A program made the position numbers and the translations under genes. Positions 44,255 through 56,032 of a DNA stretch of 64,000 bases are shown here, piece after piece. The stretch lies in assembly GCF_029873635.1 (NCBI RefSeq), contig NC_080418.1, positions 9,629,062 to 9,693,061 on the forward strand. The letters are read 5' to 3'. Below the pieces are notes generated by a model. It ran no database searches and was not told where the DNA came from. It saw only the letters and a list, made by a program, of their open reading frames with translations. Origin of the DNA: Malania oleifera (taxonomy: Eukaryota > Streptophyta > Magnoliopsida > Santalales > Ximeniaceae). Positions within the stretch are counted from its first letter, which is position 1; each line of letters starts with the position of its first letter.

Positions 44255-47200
44255 GCTCCGGCCAGAGTATACTCTCTTACTACAGCGGATGCTGAGCATG
44301 CAGAAAACGTAGTGACAGGTACCTTATTATTGCTTTCAAATAAAGGTTCTATTTTTTTTATTCGGGTGCGACCCATTCCTTTGTATCTGTGAGTTTTTTA
44401 AGCTGTGTGGGGTTGATACCCAAGTCATGAACGAGGTTTTATCTGTTGCTACACCATCTGGGAGTATATCATTCTGTAGGAGGATGTTAGCGAATTGCCC
44501 GGTGTTAATTCAGGGAAGGCTACTACCGGCGAATTTTATGGTATACGATATGTCGGAGTTCGATGTCATTCTGGGGATGGATTGGTTGTTCTCCAGTTAT
44601 GCGATAATCGACTGTCGTAGGAAGGTAGTGGTTTTCAGACCTCCTGGGGAGCAGGAGTACGAGTTCATGGGATCGTGTGTGCGTTCGACGCCACAGGTTC
44701 TATCGGCATTGCAGGCGAGGAGGTTACTCTTGGAGGGGTATCAGGGGTACTTAGCTTGTGTGAAGGAACCGCCGTAGGATGAATTAAGACTCGAGGATAT
44801 TCAGGTAGTCAGGGAGTTCTCGGATGTGTTTCCAGAAGAGTTACCCGATTTGCCTCCTGATCGTGAGGTGGAGTTTGCGATAAAGTTGCTGCCTGGAAAG
44901 GCACCAATCTCTAAAGCTTTGTACCAGATGACTCCAGCAAAACTTCAGGAGTTGAAGGAGCAGTTGCAAGGATTACTGGACAAGGGTTTCATTTGACCGA
45001 GTGTTTTGCCCTAGGGAGCTCCAATACTGTTTGTGAAAAAGGAGGACGGGTCGATACGTATGTGCATTGATTACCGTGAGATTAACAAGGTGACTGTGAA
45101 GAATCAAAATCCTTTGCCTCGTATAGATGATCTCTTGGACCAGTTGCAGGGTACGCAGGTCTTTTCGAAGATCAACCTACAATCAGGATATCATCAGGTG
45201 AGGATACGATCCGAAGATGTTGCGAAGACTGCTTTCCGAACCAGATACGGCCACTACGAGTTCTTGGTTATGCCTTTTGGGTTAACGAATGCTCCGGCAG
45301 TGTTCATGGATCTTATGGATCGGTTCATGGAAGGTTTCCCTAAACTGTCTGGGCCTCTGACTCGATTAACTAGGAAGGGAGTGAAATTTGAGTGGACCAA
45401 TGTTTGCGAGCAATGTTTTCAGGAGTTGAAGCACTGGCTAGTTACTGCTCCGATTTTGACCATTCCTTCGGGGGATGGTGGTTTTGTGATCTACAGCGAT
45501 GCGTCTCTAAAAGGTTTGGAATGTGTGCTTATGCAGCAAGGTAAGGTAGTAGCGTATGCTTCTCGGCAACTGAAGGAATACGAGAGGAATTACCCTACAC
45601 ATGATCTGGAATTAGCAACTTTTATATATGCACTGAAGATCTGGTGACACTACTTGTATGGTGTGCAATGCGAGATCTTTATTGACCATAAAAGCCTTAG
45701 GTACTTATTTTCACATAAGGAGTTGAACATGAGGTAGAGGCAGTGGCTTGAGTTGATTAAGGACTATGATTGCACCGTTAGTTATCACCCAGGGAAAGTG
45801 AATGTGGTAGTCGATGCATTGAGTCGAAAGTCAGAACCTGCAGTTGTATCTGTGGTTATAGCTCAGCATCACATTAGACAAGATTTGGAGAGCTCGGGTA
45901 TAGAGTTGGTGATTGGTGATCATCAGGCTTTCATTACTATCTTGGTGGTCCAGCCGACTTTGTTTGAGCGTATTAAAGCCGCCTAAGCTAGTGATGCGGA
46001 ATTAGTGGAGATTGTGGGAAAAGTACGGCAGGGTCTGGCTACGTATTTTAACATCTCTAAGAGAGGTGTGTTGAGGTTTGGGACCAGGCTATGTGTTCTG
46101 AACGACGATGGGATTAGAAGGACAATTTTGGAGGAAGCGCATCGTTCCTTGTATATGGTACACCCTGGTAGTACAAAGATGTATCAATATTTGCGCGAGG
46201 TCTTCTGGTGGAGCGGTATGAAGAAGCAGATTGCTCAGTTCATGGAGCAATGTCTGACACGTCAGTAGGTGAAAGCTGAGCATCAGAGGCCGGCGGGGCC
46301 GTTGTAGCCCTTGGCTATTCCAGAGTGGAAATGGGAGCATATTTCCATGGATTTTGTAACCGAATCGCTGCCAGCACTTCACGGGCAAAATGCTATTTGG
46401 GTGATCATGGATAGATTGACGAAATCTACTCATTTCATACCGATAAAGGTTAGCTACCCTTTGAGTAGGTTAGCAGACCTGTACATGCAGGAGATAGTTA
46501 GAATGCACGGAGTGCCGGTGTCCATTGTATCTGACTGAGACCCAAGGTTTACCTCTCTTTTTTGGAAGAGCTTGTAGGAAGCACTGGGGACGAAGCTTAC
46601 TTTTAGTATAGCGTTCCACCCACAGACAGATGGACAGTCAGAGAGGGAAATACATATTTTGGAGGATATGTTGCGGGCTTGTGTGTTGGACTTCGGTGGT
46701 AGCTGGTTACAGTTTATGCCACTCGTAGAGTTCGCCTATAACAATAGCTTCCAGACTAGTATCGGGATGGCACCATTTGAGCCTCTGTATGGTCGAAGGT
46801 GTCGATCTCCTCTGTATTGGGATGAGGTTGGTGAACGTCAGGTGTTAGGACCTGAACTAGTGCAGCAGGCGTTTGAGAAGGTGGGTTTGATCCGGGAGAG
46901 GATTAAATCAGCTCAGAGTCGATAGAAGAGTTATGCGGATGTTTGATGCCATGAGTTGGAGTTCGAGATGGGGGTAAGGTATTTCTACGAAAATCGCTTT
47001 AATGAAAGGAGTGATGAGATTTGGGAAGAAGGGCAAGCTGAGCCCGAGATATATCGGACCATTCGAGATTCTCGAGCAAGTGGGTTTGGTAGCCTACAGG
47101 ATTGCACTACCCCCAGCACTCTCGAGGGTCCACAATGTGTTTCATGTATCCATGTTGAGAAGGTACGTGTTGGATCCTTCGCATGTCATTAGTTACGAGG

Positions 47201-47385
47201 ACTTAGAGATTGGGGATACTTTAGCGTACAAGGAGGTACCTGTTCTGATTCTGGACCATAAAGTTCATAAGTTTTGTACCAAAAAAATACCGTTAGTAAA
47301 GGTATTGTGGCGGAACCACGAGGTCGAGGAAGCTTCTTGGGAACTGGAAGCAAAAATACGCCAAAAGTATCCACAATTGTTCTGA
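44255..47385 (+). pseudogene. Element B pol remnant (PR-RT-RH-IN-chromodomain)
   Basis: Protease region with VILGMDWL (~44565); RT with [11 protein letters not shown] (~45064) and [15 protein letters not shown] (~45263); RNase H ([10 protein letters not shown] ~45488, YPTHDLELA ~45592); integrase zinc finger with HPGSTKMYQ (~46161); integrase core WEHISMDFV (~46332) through FAYNNSFQTSIGMAP (~46735). A C-terminal chromodomain-like tail ([20 protein letters not shown], ~47287-47346) follows. Broken; some of RT is missing. Confidence 0.85.
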
Positions 47386-47474
47386 GTGTATGTGTGCATT
47401 ACTCTACTTTGGGTTGGGATAGGTAATTAGTCGTTGGGAGTTGTGTATTGTGAACTCCTAAGACGGTTTATGTA

Positions 47475-47508
47475 TGTAACCACGGTATTCCTCCACCATA
47501 AGTGAGGG
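47475..47508 (+). other. Conserved 34-nt non-coding block, element B
   Basis: One base different from the block in element A (4775-4808). It lies 90 bp after the end of pol and 146 bp before the LTR. Confidence 0.85.
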
Positions 47509-47616
47509 TATGTATATGTATGTATTGTGACGGGGCTTCGTTGTAATAGCCGCTGGTCCTTTCTAGAGTTGAGTTGTGTTTTAAGTGTTTGAATGAGTTC
47601 GTGAATGAGAGATTGC

Positions 47617-47653
47617 AAATTTCGAGGACGAAATTTTTGTAAGGAGGGGAGGT
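47617..47653 (+). other. Hairpin and polypurine tract, element B
   Basis: AAATTTCGAGGACGAAATTT (47617-47636) is an inverted repeat with 8-bp arms and a 4-nt loop. The purine-rich AAGGAGGGGAGG follows and abuts the 3' LTR at 47654. Confidence 0.9.
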
Positions 47654-49485
47654 TGTAAGAAGCCAAACCATAATATTGGAATAATTAAAGAAGGGTAAAT
47701 TGGAAGCTTAGCAGGCTTCATCAACGAGGCCAGACTTTGTTGACGAAGGCTTTGTATTTCTCATCGACGAAATTTAGAGGCTCGTCAACGAGGAAAAGCC
47801 AAGGAGTCTCGGGAAAATAGTATTCTCAGGCTCGTCGACAAGGTTGCCATCTCGTTGACGAGGTGCCTTCAGTGCCTCGTCAATGAGGTCGCCATTCATT
47901 GACAATGGCGGTCGGGTCAAGGGTGCTATAAATATTTGTTTTCATTTCTTCCAAACTAAAAAAGCTAAATATCCTCTCCCTCTCTCTCTAGAACTTATCC
48001 TACACTCTCTCTCTCTAGATTTCTTCGTTGATCATCGTCAAATTCAATAATCTGAAGTTACCACGAGGATCGTGGAAGGATTCTTTACAAAACCTACGGA
48101 TCAAAATCTCATTTCGGAGATTTTCGGGTTTTGGCTTAAAATTGAGGTAAGGCTCGGTTTTCTTTTATGATCTAGTAGTTTGGTAGAGTATGGAGTCGTG
48201 AGTATATTCAGTACTGTGTTTTATAGGTTCTGAGAATTCTGTTTGCTGTATAGGAGCTGTAGTGTTCGGGATTGGTCTTTTAGGGGAAAGGTAAGGGAAT
48301 GCAGTTTATGTTGGTTATTTTTAAAATTAGATTCGGTAGAACTATGGTTCGCGGTCCTATGTGTGATTTGGTTAGTCTTTTGGGGGGATCTGACGGATAA
48401 AATTATGGGTTTTTCATGTTACGGTTATGGGAAAAAGGAGGTATTGGGTTGCATCCCTGGTTTTGTTGAAAACCGTATGTATATGATGATTTATACTGTG
48501 TAATAGGGATGGCTATGTCTTGACTTCGTGTTAAACTGTATATAATTGGAAAACGTGATTTTCAAATTACCAAATGGGTGTGGTTTGTTTGGTTATATGA
48601 GCATGCATTGTGGTGTTTGTTGAAATGCAATAGGAACTGGGTTTCGAATTGTTCCAGGTACGAAAGAGTATCTAGCTCTATATCTGTGGGCGTATGAAAT
48701 TGCTAAGCCGTGTTTGGCAAGAGTGTCCGGCTCTATATCCGAGGGCGTGAACCTATACCGGTTGATCATGGAAGGGTGTGGATCCACCAAATGCGCCGGT
48801 ACGATGCCATGGGGGCCGGGGGTTCGCCATGTGCTGGTGGCACCATGTTTCGTGGGTTGGCTACCGGCCAACGCTAGTTATCGTGGGCCGGCTACGGACC
48901 GAGGGGTGTGAGGACACTGTGTAGATCATAGGCGTGCGTATGCGTGTGTGTGCGTGTATGCACTGTACTGGAACTGCATTGTGAAAATACTGGAATTGCA
49001 TAAAACTATGTTTATTTTTTGTCATGATAACACTCGAATGCCACACACCAATATAACATGTGTTTGCCTTACTGAGATGTGTCTCACCCCTGCTGTACAT
49101 ATATTTTTACAGGTCCTTTGAGTAACTGGAACTAGCATTAGGAACGTAGTGGCTGGTGTATTGTGGGTAGCGCTTGGGTAAGTGTTAGGACTTTTGGTTT
49201 CACGATTTTCCGTTTTGGGTTGTTTGGCACCCAGGTGTACGTTTGTATGTATGGAGCCTAACTCCTTTTGTGTATAGACTCTGGTATGGTATTGTATGTA
49301 TATTGAAAGACCTTTTTTTTTTCCGCTGTGCATCTGTGTGTGAATGATTGTGTATAAGGTGCCTGGAAACCCCACGGGTTGGACCCCCTTTCATTGTGCT
49401 GTGTCATTGGTTATTTGTATAATACAGGGACAAGTTAGGTTACTAAATCACCCCTAGGTCCCATTTCCAGAATCGGGGCATGATA
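47654..49485 (+). repeat. 3' LTR of element B
   Basis: 1832 bp and parallel to the 5' LTR. GTCGAC-type cluster 47716-47905, TATA box 47937-47944, GAG|GTAAG donor-like site at 48147, GCCACACACC / TTACTGAG / GTCTCACC / TTTTTACAG box at 49040-49112. Confidence 0.93.
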
Positions 49486-49924
49486 GAACCTAACCTGTAT
49501 CTGTATCATACAAACATCCATTATACCAATAAATATAAGGGTCCAACATGATAGGGCTCGTGGATACCCCTCTCACAACCACTATTCACATGAATAATGC
49601 AGCGGAACATATTTCAACCTATTACATTCATTCATACCAGAGTACTAAGTTTGTCATAATACAAAACATCAACCCAAGGTATCCAACATAATCCAAAATG
49701 ACATCCCAGCTATAGTTCAGTACTCACAACAGTACTTACAAAAACTAATAGAATACTACACTCCAGAACCCTCTAGAACGCTAGGTTCGACTACCTGAAA
49801 GACCTGAAACAAATTTGTATGATTGGGGTGAGACACTTCTCAGTAAGGGAGAATTAGGTTATATCAGTGTGTGGGCACATGAGTGTTATTCCAATAAGAA
49901 ATAAAGCATTTCGCATTTCCAGTA

Positions 49925-52012
49925 TGTTGACCTAATAGGTCATACCCTGTTTTGATTATGACAAATACTCCGGTATTTAATGTCTATCAAGTTTGTGGGC
50001 AGGTTCATATTAGCTTAATCATTTGACGGCACGTGAAAGCTTGAAGACTGAAGACCCTAAAGACTATCTTCTTGTTGTAATTTATATTATTTGGGTATGT
50101 AATAGTAATTAGGATATGGTCTATAATAATCTCTGCATGTCATATATGTAGGTTTCTGTAAGCTCAGAAATGCCATAGATTGACCATAGAGACCGAATGA
50201 CTTTAGGGCGGTCGACTGACGCCAGGTTTTTGGGCGTACTTAAAAGGACCCTAGGTCCCAGCACTTGCACGTAAGAAAGTCCCCATAATCACTTGCTTAA
50301 TCAGGGGATCAAATTGAAATTAAATTGAACATAATAGGCAAATATGTGAGAGGTCGGGCGACCGAACCCCAGGAGTTCAAAACTCCTCAGGCGCCCGAAC
50401 TGCTAGAAGGTCAGCAGTTTGACCAGGTTTTGGGCGACCGAACCTATAATAAACGTATCTCTCTCGGGCGACCGAACTCATGTCAGAGTGCTTTTCACCA
50501 ACCCGGGCACCTAAACCTTCATGTTCAAAAAGGCCTCGGGCGACCGAACTTGTTAGTTCAGTTAACCGAACCTAGGACCGGGCACCCGAACCTACGAACA
50601 AATGCTACTGATGTTGATTTAGGCTGCCGAACCAAGACACGTGCAACCGAACTCATTTAAATTAATTTTATTACTGTGTCTGTTCGGGCGACCGAACCTC
50701 GGTTCAGCCATCCGAACCTCGACGAGTTAAAAATTATTTAATCACGGTAAAATTGGGTTTTGTGGGGTTAATGGTGCTTAAAAATTTTTGAATCTTTTCT
50801 AATAATTCCCAACATGTCCCAAACGGTTATATTTTTAACCTTGTCTATAAATAAGGGTTCATTTGCAAAAATTTGTGTGATTAGCAATAGGATTAGCCAA
50901 AGACTCTCTCAAATTTCCTAAACCCTATTTGTTCATTCCAACCCCATAACACTCAAACACCTTTATTCCCTTGAGAAATCTTACTTTGTGAGTGTTTATT
51001 TATTGCTTAGTATTGCTCATACTCCCATTGCTTTACTCGGTTGATTGATATTGATTTTGGGGAGTTAAGCAAGGTTTTCCCACAGATTTCATTTAATAAA
51101 TCTTGTGTTAGGAAAACCTAGTAGCTTAAGGATCATTGCATTGCCATTGCAAAGATTCCTATAGCTTGATTTTGTTGTGCAAAATATTTTTAACAAACTA
51201 TATTATTCTTTCAAGCAACTCTTAAGCATATTACATTAAAAAAAATATTTTGAGTTATTTTAAATATTTGCAGCATCTTTGAAACCATGGTTTATTATTG
51301 AGATTTGATATTTACTGTTTCAAAGAAATAGCTTGATTAGAACACTCTTGAACATATTAGCAATCATATCTTATTGAGTGTAACTTGCACAAAAATACAC
51401 ATCACCGAGCTTACATTTACCTACATTGTTTATGTGTATGTGATTGATTAAATTTACTGCGCGTATTTGGGTACATATCTGCTTTACATGAAAGCACAAT
51501 CACTGTACCAACTTAATTGAGAAAAATATTGTTATATTTCCAAGCGTGGCCTGAGGGGATTTGATTTAGCCCGGAAGGATCAGGTTGGGGTTAACCCTGT
51601 GAATTTGACTTAGGGTCTTCTCCGCCTCACAAGGAGAGTTTGTAAAGGTTGAGGTCAACCCTGTGTTAATTGACTTGATTGTAATCGGTGCCGCTCCACC
51701 CATTAAGTGAGTCATTAGTGGAATCCTCGGGCTTGCGAGCTAGAGGCGGGGATGTAGGCACAGTTGGCCGAACCCCGATAACATATCGTGTGTCTGTTTA
51801 TATTTACGTACTTTATATTTACCGCACGTGTATGTTATAGTGTGAATGATGCATATGATTTAATTTCCACATTATATTTATTTGCGCATTTGGAAAATGC
51901 ATAGACAAACCCTGGGTTGTGTGTATACTGCTGTTGTTTAGGGTAAACCTAGGAAAAAGTTTAAATTTCCAATTCACCCCCTCCCCCTCTTGGGAATACA
52001 CCAAAGCTAACA
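49925..52012 (+). mobile_element. Solo LTR S4 (probable Copia, SIRE/Maximus-like)
   Basis: 2088 bp from TGTTGACC to AAAGCTAACA with a perfect 5-bp duplication CAGTA (49920-49924 and 52013-52017). TATA box TATAAATA at 50846-50853. Five exact GGGCGACCGAAC copies lie at 50356-50697. The end (AATTCACCCCC then CTCTTGGG) is typical of long Copia LTRs. The lineage is inferred from this end only. Confidence 0.88.
50356..50720. repeat. Interspersed GGGCGACCGAAC motif array
   Basis: Exact 12-mers start at 50356, 50432, 50466, 50538 and 50686, with several near-copies (GCGCCCGAAC, GGCACCCGAACC, GCAACCGAAC) between them. The array is irregularly spaced, upstream of the TATA box at 50846. Confidence 0.88.
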
Positions 52013-52302
52013 CAGTATTTTCATAAATAGTTCTAGTATATTTCACAATCATCGGTATAATCTAGCAAACCGATGCGTATGATTTAATTTCCACATTATA
52101 TTTATCTACGCATTTGGAAAATGCATAGACAAACCCTGGGTTGTGTGTATACTGCTGTTGTTTAGGGTAAACGTAGGAAAAAGTTTAAATTTCCAATTTA
52201 CCCCCCCTTCTTGGGAATACACCAAAGCTAACACAGTATTTTCACAAACAGTTCCAGTATATTTCACAATCATCGGTATAATCTAGCAAACCGACATGTC
52301 AT
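51855..52302. repeat. 224-bp tandem duplication across the S4/host junction
   Basis: Copy one 51855-52078 and copy two 52079-52302 start with ATGATTTAATTTCCACATTA and contain the S4 end, the CAGTA duplication and ~60 bp of element C's LTR. The second copy therefore carries a second apparent LTR end near 52235. Confidence 0.92.
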
Positions 52303-53449
52303 TATTGACCCACGGTATTGAATCGGTATTCCACAACCCTCGATATTATTCGACAAACCGGCATGTCATTATTGACCCCACGATATTGAACCGAGGTTTT
52401 AGTAACCATAATCCGGCAATCCGACATGTCATTATTGACCCACGGTACTGAACCGGTACAAATCTAGTGTTTTCACACTCTTCGGCATAAATCAGCAATT
52501 TATGACCATCGGTATTAACCTAGCATGTCTTACAACCCCACGGTATTAATCCGGAATGTCTCGACCCCACGGAATCAAACTGGCATTTCATTATTGACCC
52601 CACGGTAATGAAATCGGCATGTCAGTAACCACCATTCCTGAAAACAGTTTGGAACTCCAGTTCCTATATTCCATTTCAAACACATCACAACTCAATCATC
52701 ACAAAATATCATCTCCTACCACACCTTTTTGGATAATTAAACAATCATATGATAATTGATCCGAAAATATAGTTTAACATAGAATAAAGGTACGGTCATC
52801 TTTATACTTTAGTTTTATTCAAATAAATGATTTTCCAAAAGAAACGGAGACAATACCCGAAACCCTAATTTTCTCGAAAATCATACACCCGAAAAACCTG
52901 TAATTTCACCCAGTGAAATTTTCCAAACAAGTAACCAAAACATCCGTACAAACATAACCTACAGTTCTATCGGATCAGATTTTAAAAATAACTGATATAA
53001 ACAAATCCCCTTACCTGTTCCCAAATACCGAAACACGACTCCAAACGGCTCGAAACAGCCACACGGATTCCCAAATCCTAAAATCGAAAGACCATACGTC
53101 AATATCACCCTATGTAGTACAGATCTACAAGTCACTAGGCTCGTTTCGACCCTTACCTCAACTTCGGGGTAAAAGCCCGAAAATCCTCAAATCGAGATTC
53201 TACTCCATAAGACTTGTAGAGATTCACCTATTAATCCATGTAGTAACGTTGGATCGTTAATTTGGGCAACGAGCCACCCAAGACCTTAGAGAGAGAGAGA
53301 AAGAGAGAGATTATATAATAAACATAAATTAACCCTTAAGTAATATAAAAATATCTCCTCCAAGATATTTATATATAAAATATCTGAAAATATCTCCTCC
53401 AAGATTATTTTTTTTTTAGTTCGGGTTACTACAATCTCCCCTCTTTATT

Positions 53450-53469
53450 AAATTTCGTCCTCGAAATTT
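53450..53469 (-). other. Hairpin next to polypurine tract, element C
   Basis: AAATTTCGTCCTCGAAATTT is the reverse complement of the same inverted repeat as in element B. The region 53434-53449 between it and the LTR is the purine tract on the minus strand. Confidence 0.88.
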
Positions 53470-53569
53470 GCTAACTGTTTCTATCACATCGTCTGAACTC
53501 TAACTGCTTTATCTCTAGGAAGAGCTGGTGGCCACTCACATAGTAGCCTCATCCCAAATTTATTACCTA

Positions 53570-53603
53570 CCCTCACTTATAACGGAGGAATACCGCGGTT
53601 ACA
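53570..53603 (-). other. Conserved 34-nt non-coding block, element C
   Basis: The minus-strand counterpart of 4775-4808 and 47475-47508, with about three differences from the element A copy. It lies between the pol end (53683) and the hairpin. Confidence 0.85.
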
Positions 53604-53682
53604 CATAATGTCTTAGGAGGTTACAAATACAAGCACTCCTAGAGACCAAACAAACCACTTACTTACCACTCTACTTACATGT

Positions 53683-56032
53683 CTAACTATGAGCATCTCT
53701 GAATAACTGAGGATACTTCTGACATATCTCTGACTCTAACTCCCATGAAACTTCCTTGATTGCATGATTACACCAAAGTACCTTCACAAGCAGAATCTTC
53801 TTAGTACGTAGCTCATGTTCCTTACGATCTAGAATCTGAATTGGTATTTCATCATATGCTAAAGTGTCCCCGAGCTCCAACGACTCGTAGTTGATCACAT
53901 GCGAAGGATCAGGAACATACCTCATAAGCATGAACACGTCGTGAATCCTAGAAAGTGCTGGGGCTAATGCTATCCTATACGCCACCAGACCGACTCTCTC
54001 CAGAATCTCGAATGACCCAACGTATCTAGGGCTCAGCTTGACCTTCCTACCAAACCTCATCACCCCCTTCATCAAAGCGGTCCTCGGGAATATCTTACCC
54101 CCTACCTCAAACTCCAACTCTCGACGGTGAACATCCACATAACTCTTTTGCCGACTCTGGGTTGTTTTAATTCTATCCCTGATCAATTTAACCTTTCAGA
54201 AGTCTGCTACATGAGTTCGGGTCCCAACATCTGTCATTGACTGACTTCATCCCAGTACATAGGAGATCGACACCTCCGACCATACAATGCCTTGAATGGT
54301 GCCATCTCAATACTAGTTTGGAAGCTATTGTTGTAGGCAAACTCCACCAACGGTAGAAACCGTATCCAACTACCATCGAAGTCCAACACACAAGCCCGTA
54401 ACATATCCTCCAAGATCTGAATCATCCTTTCCGACTGTCCATCAGCCTGAGGGTGAAATGTCGTACTGAAGGTAAGCTTAGTCCCTAGTGTTTCCTACAA
54501 ACATTTCCAGAATCGAGAAGTGAATCTTAGATCTCGATCTGAAATAATGGACACTGGTACTCCGCGCATTTTGACTATCTCTTGAATGTATAGCTCTGTC
54601 AGTCTATTCAAGGAGTAGTTAACCTTCATCGGCACAAAGTGAGCAGTCTTAGTCAACCTATCGACAATCACCCAGATCGCATTCAGCCCGTGTTGAGATA
54701 TGCTCCCATTTCCACTCAGGAATACTCAATGGCTACAATGGCCCTGCCGGCCTCTGATGCTCAACCTTCACGTGCTGACACGTTAGACATTTCTCCACAA
54801 ATCGAGCAATCTCCTTTTTCATGCCACTCCACCAAAAGGATTCGAGCAAATCCCAATACATTTTCGTATTACTCGGATGTACCGTATATAAAGAACGATG
54901 TGCCTCCTCTAGAATCGTCCTCTTTATCTCCTTGTCGTTTGGAATAGGTGTCAAACCTCAATACACCATCACTAGAGATGTTAAAATATGCAGCCAACCC
55001 CTTCTGCATTTTCTCTACAACCTCCACTAATTCCTCATCATTGGTCTGCACAGCTTTAATTCTCTCAAACAGTGTCGATTAGATCACCAAGCTAACAATG
55101 AATGCCTGATGATTACCACCCACCAATTCTACACCAAGACTTTCCAGATCCATTTTGATATGATGTTGATTTACCACTGCAGATACTGACGCATGCTCTG
55201 ACTTCCAATTCAACGCATCAGCTACCACGTTAGCATTTCCTAGGTGATAACTAATGGTGCAATTGTAGTCCTTGATCAGCTCAAGCCACCTCCTCTGCCT
55301 CATATTCAACTTCTTCTGCGTGAAAAAGTATTTGAGGATCTTACGGTCTGCGAAGATCTCACACTTTTCGCCGTACAGGTAGTGTCTCCAAATCTTCAAC
55401 ACATACACCACTGTTGCCAACTCTAGATCATGTGTAGGGTAATTCTTCTCGTACTCCTTGAGTTTCCAAGAGGCATAAGCAATCACTTTCCCCTGTTACA
55501 TCAGCACACATCCTAAACCCTTCAGAGATGCATCTCTATATAATACAAAACCACCATCCCTAGATGGAATGGTCAAAATTGGAGCAGTGACCAGTCGATG
55601 TTTTAACTCATAGAAGCTCTGCTCGCACCCATAGGTCTAGTCAAATTTCACATCCTTCCTCGTTAACCGTGTCAAAGGACTAGATAACTTAGAGAATCCC
55701 TCCATGAACCGACAATAATACCCTGCCAATCCTAGGAAACTCTAAACCTCTTACACGCTCTTTGGTTTCACCCAGTCAACCAGTGCTTCAATCTTACCTG
55801 GATCAACTGAGATACCACCCCTCAACACTACATGGCCTAGAAATGCAACCTGTTCCAACCAAAACTCGCATTTCTTCAGCTGAGCATACAACTTCCTTTC
55901 CCGCAGTACCTAAAACACCGACCTCAGATATTTTTCATGCTCTTCCAGACTCCTCGACTATACCATAATATTGTCGATAAACACCACCACGAATTGGTCC
56001 AGGTGTTCATGGAAAACCCTATTGTTGGCCTT
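53683..56032 (-). pseudogene. Element C pol remnant, downstream part (RT end, RH, IN, chromodomain)
   Basis: Minus strand: RT end (~56030-55600), RNase H with [20 protein letters not shown] (~55480-55420), integrase zinc finger SLYTVHPSNTKMYWDL then CLTCQHVKVEHQRPAG (~54895-54740), integrase core (FAYNNSFQTSIEMAP, ~54345-54300), and a chromodomain-like end (ILLVKVLWCNHAIKEVSWEL, ~53790-53735). Broken. Confidence 0.82.

Larger units (their letters stand above)
41104..49485 (+). mobile_element. Element B: full-length Ty3/Gypsy chromovirus, broken
   Basis: A complete structure nested in the 3' LTR of element C: 5' LTR 41104-42918, PBS 42922-42933, leader, gag, pol, hairpin and purine tract, 3' LTR 47654-49485. 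Target duplication GAACT/GAACC (41099-41103 and 49486-49490), 4 of 5 bases. The first ~110 bases of the two LTRs differ at about 11 positions, mostly transitions at CG-type sites, so insertion is old and the DNA was probably methylated. The coding region is broken in more than ten places. Confidence 0.93.
49486..53433 (-). repeat. 3' LTR of element C (main part), with nested solo LTR S4
   Basis: The LTR begins at 41054 (TGTCACACCGCG), is interrupted by element B, resumes at 49486, and ends at 53433 (GGTTACTACA). It contains the GCCCACACACTG / TTACTGAG / GTCTCACCCC / TTTCAG box (49801-49875, minus) and degenerate CACGGTATTGA-type short repeats (52290-52640). Confidence 0.8.

Noticed and set aside
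50325-50660. 111-codon frame rich in RATE/HPN words
   Set aside because: It is a reading of the GGGCGACCGAAC motif array in solo LTR S4.
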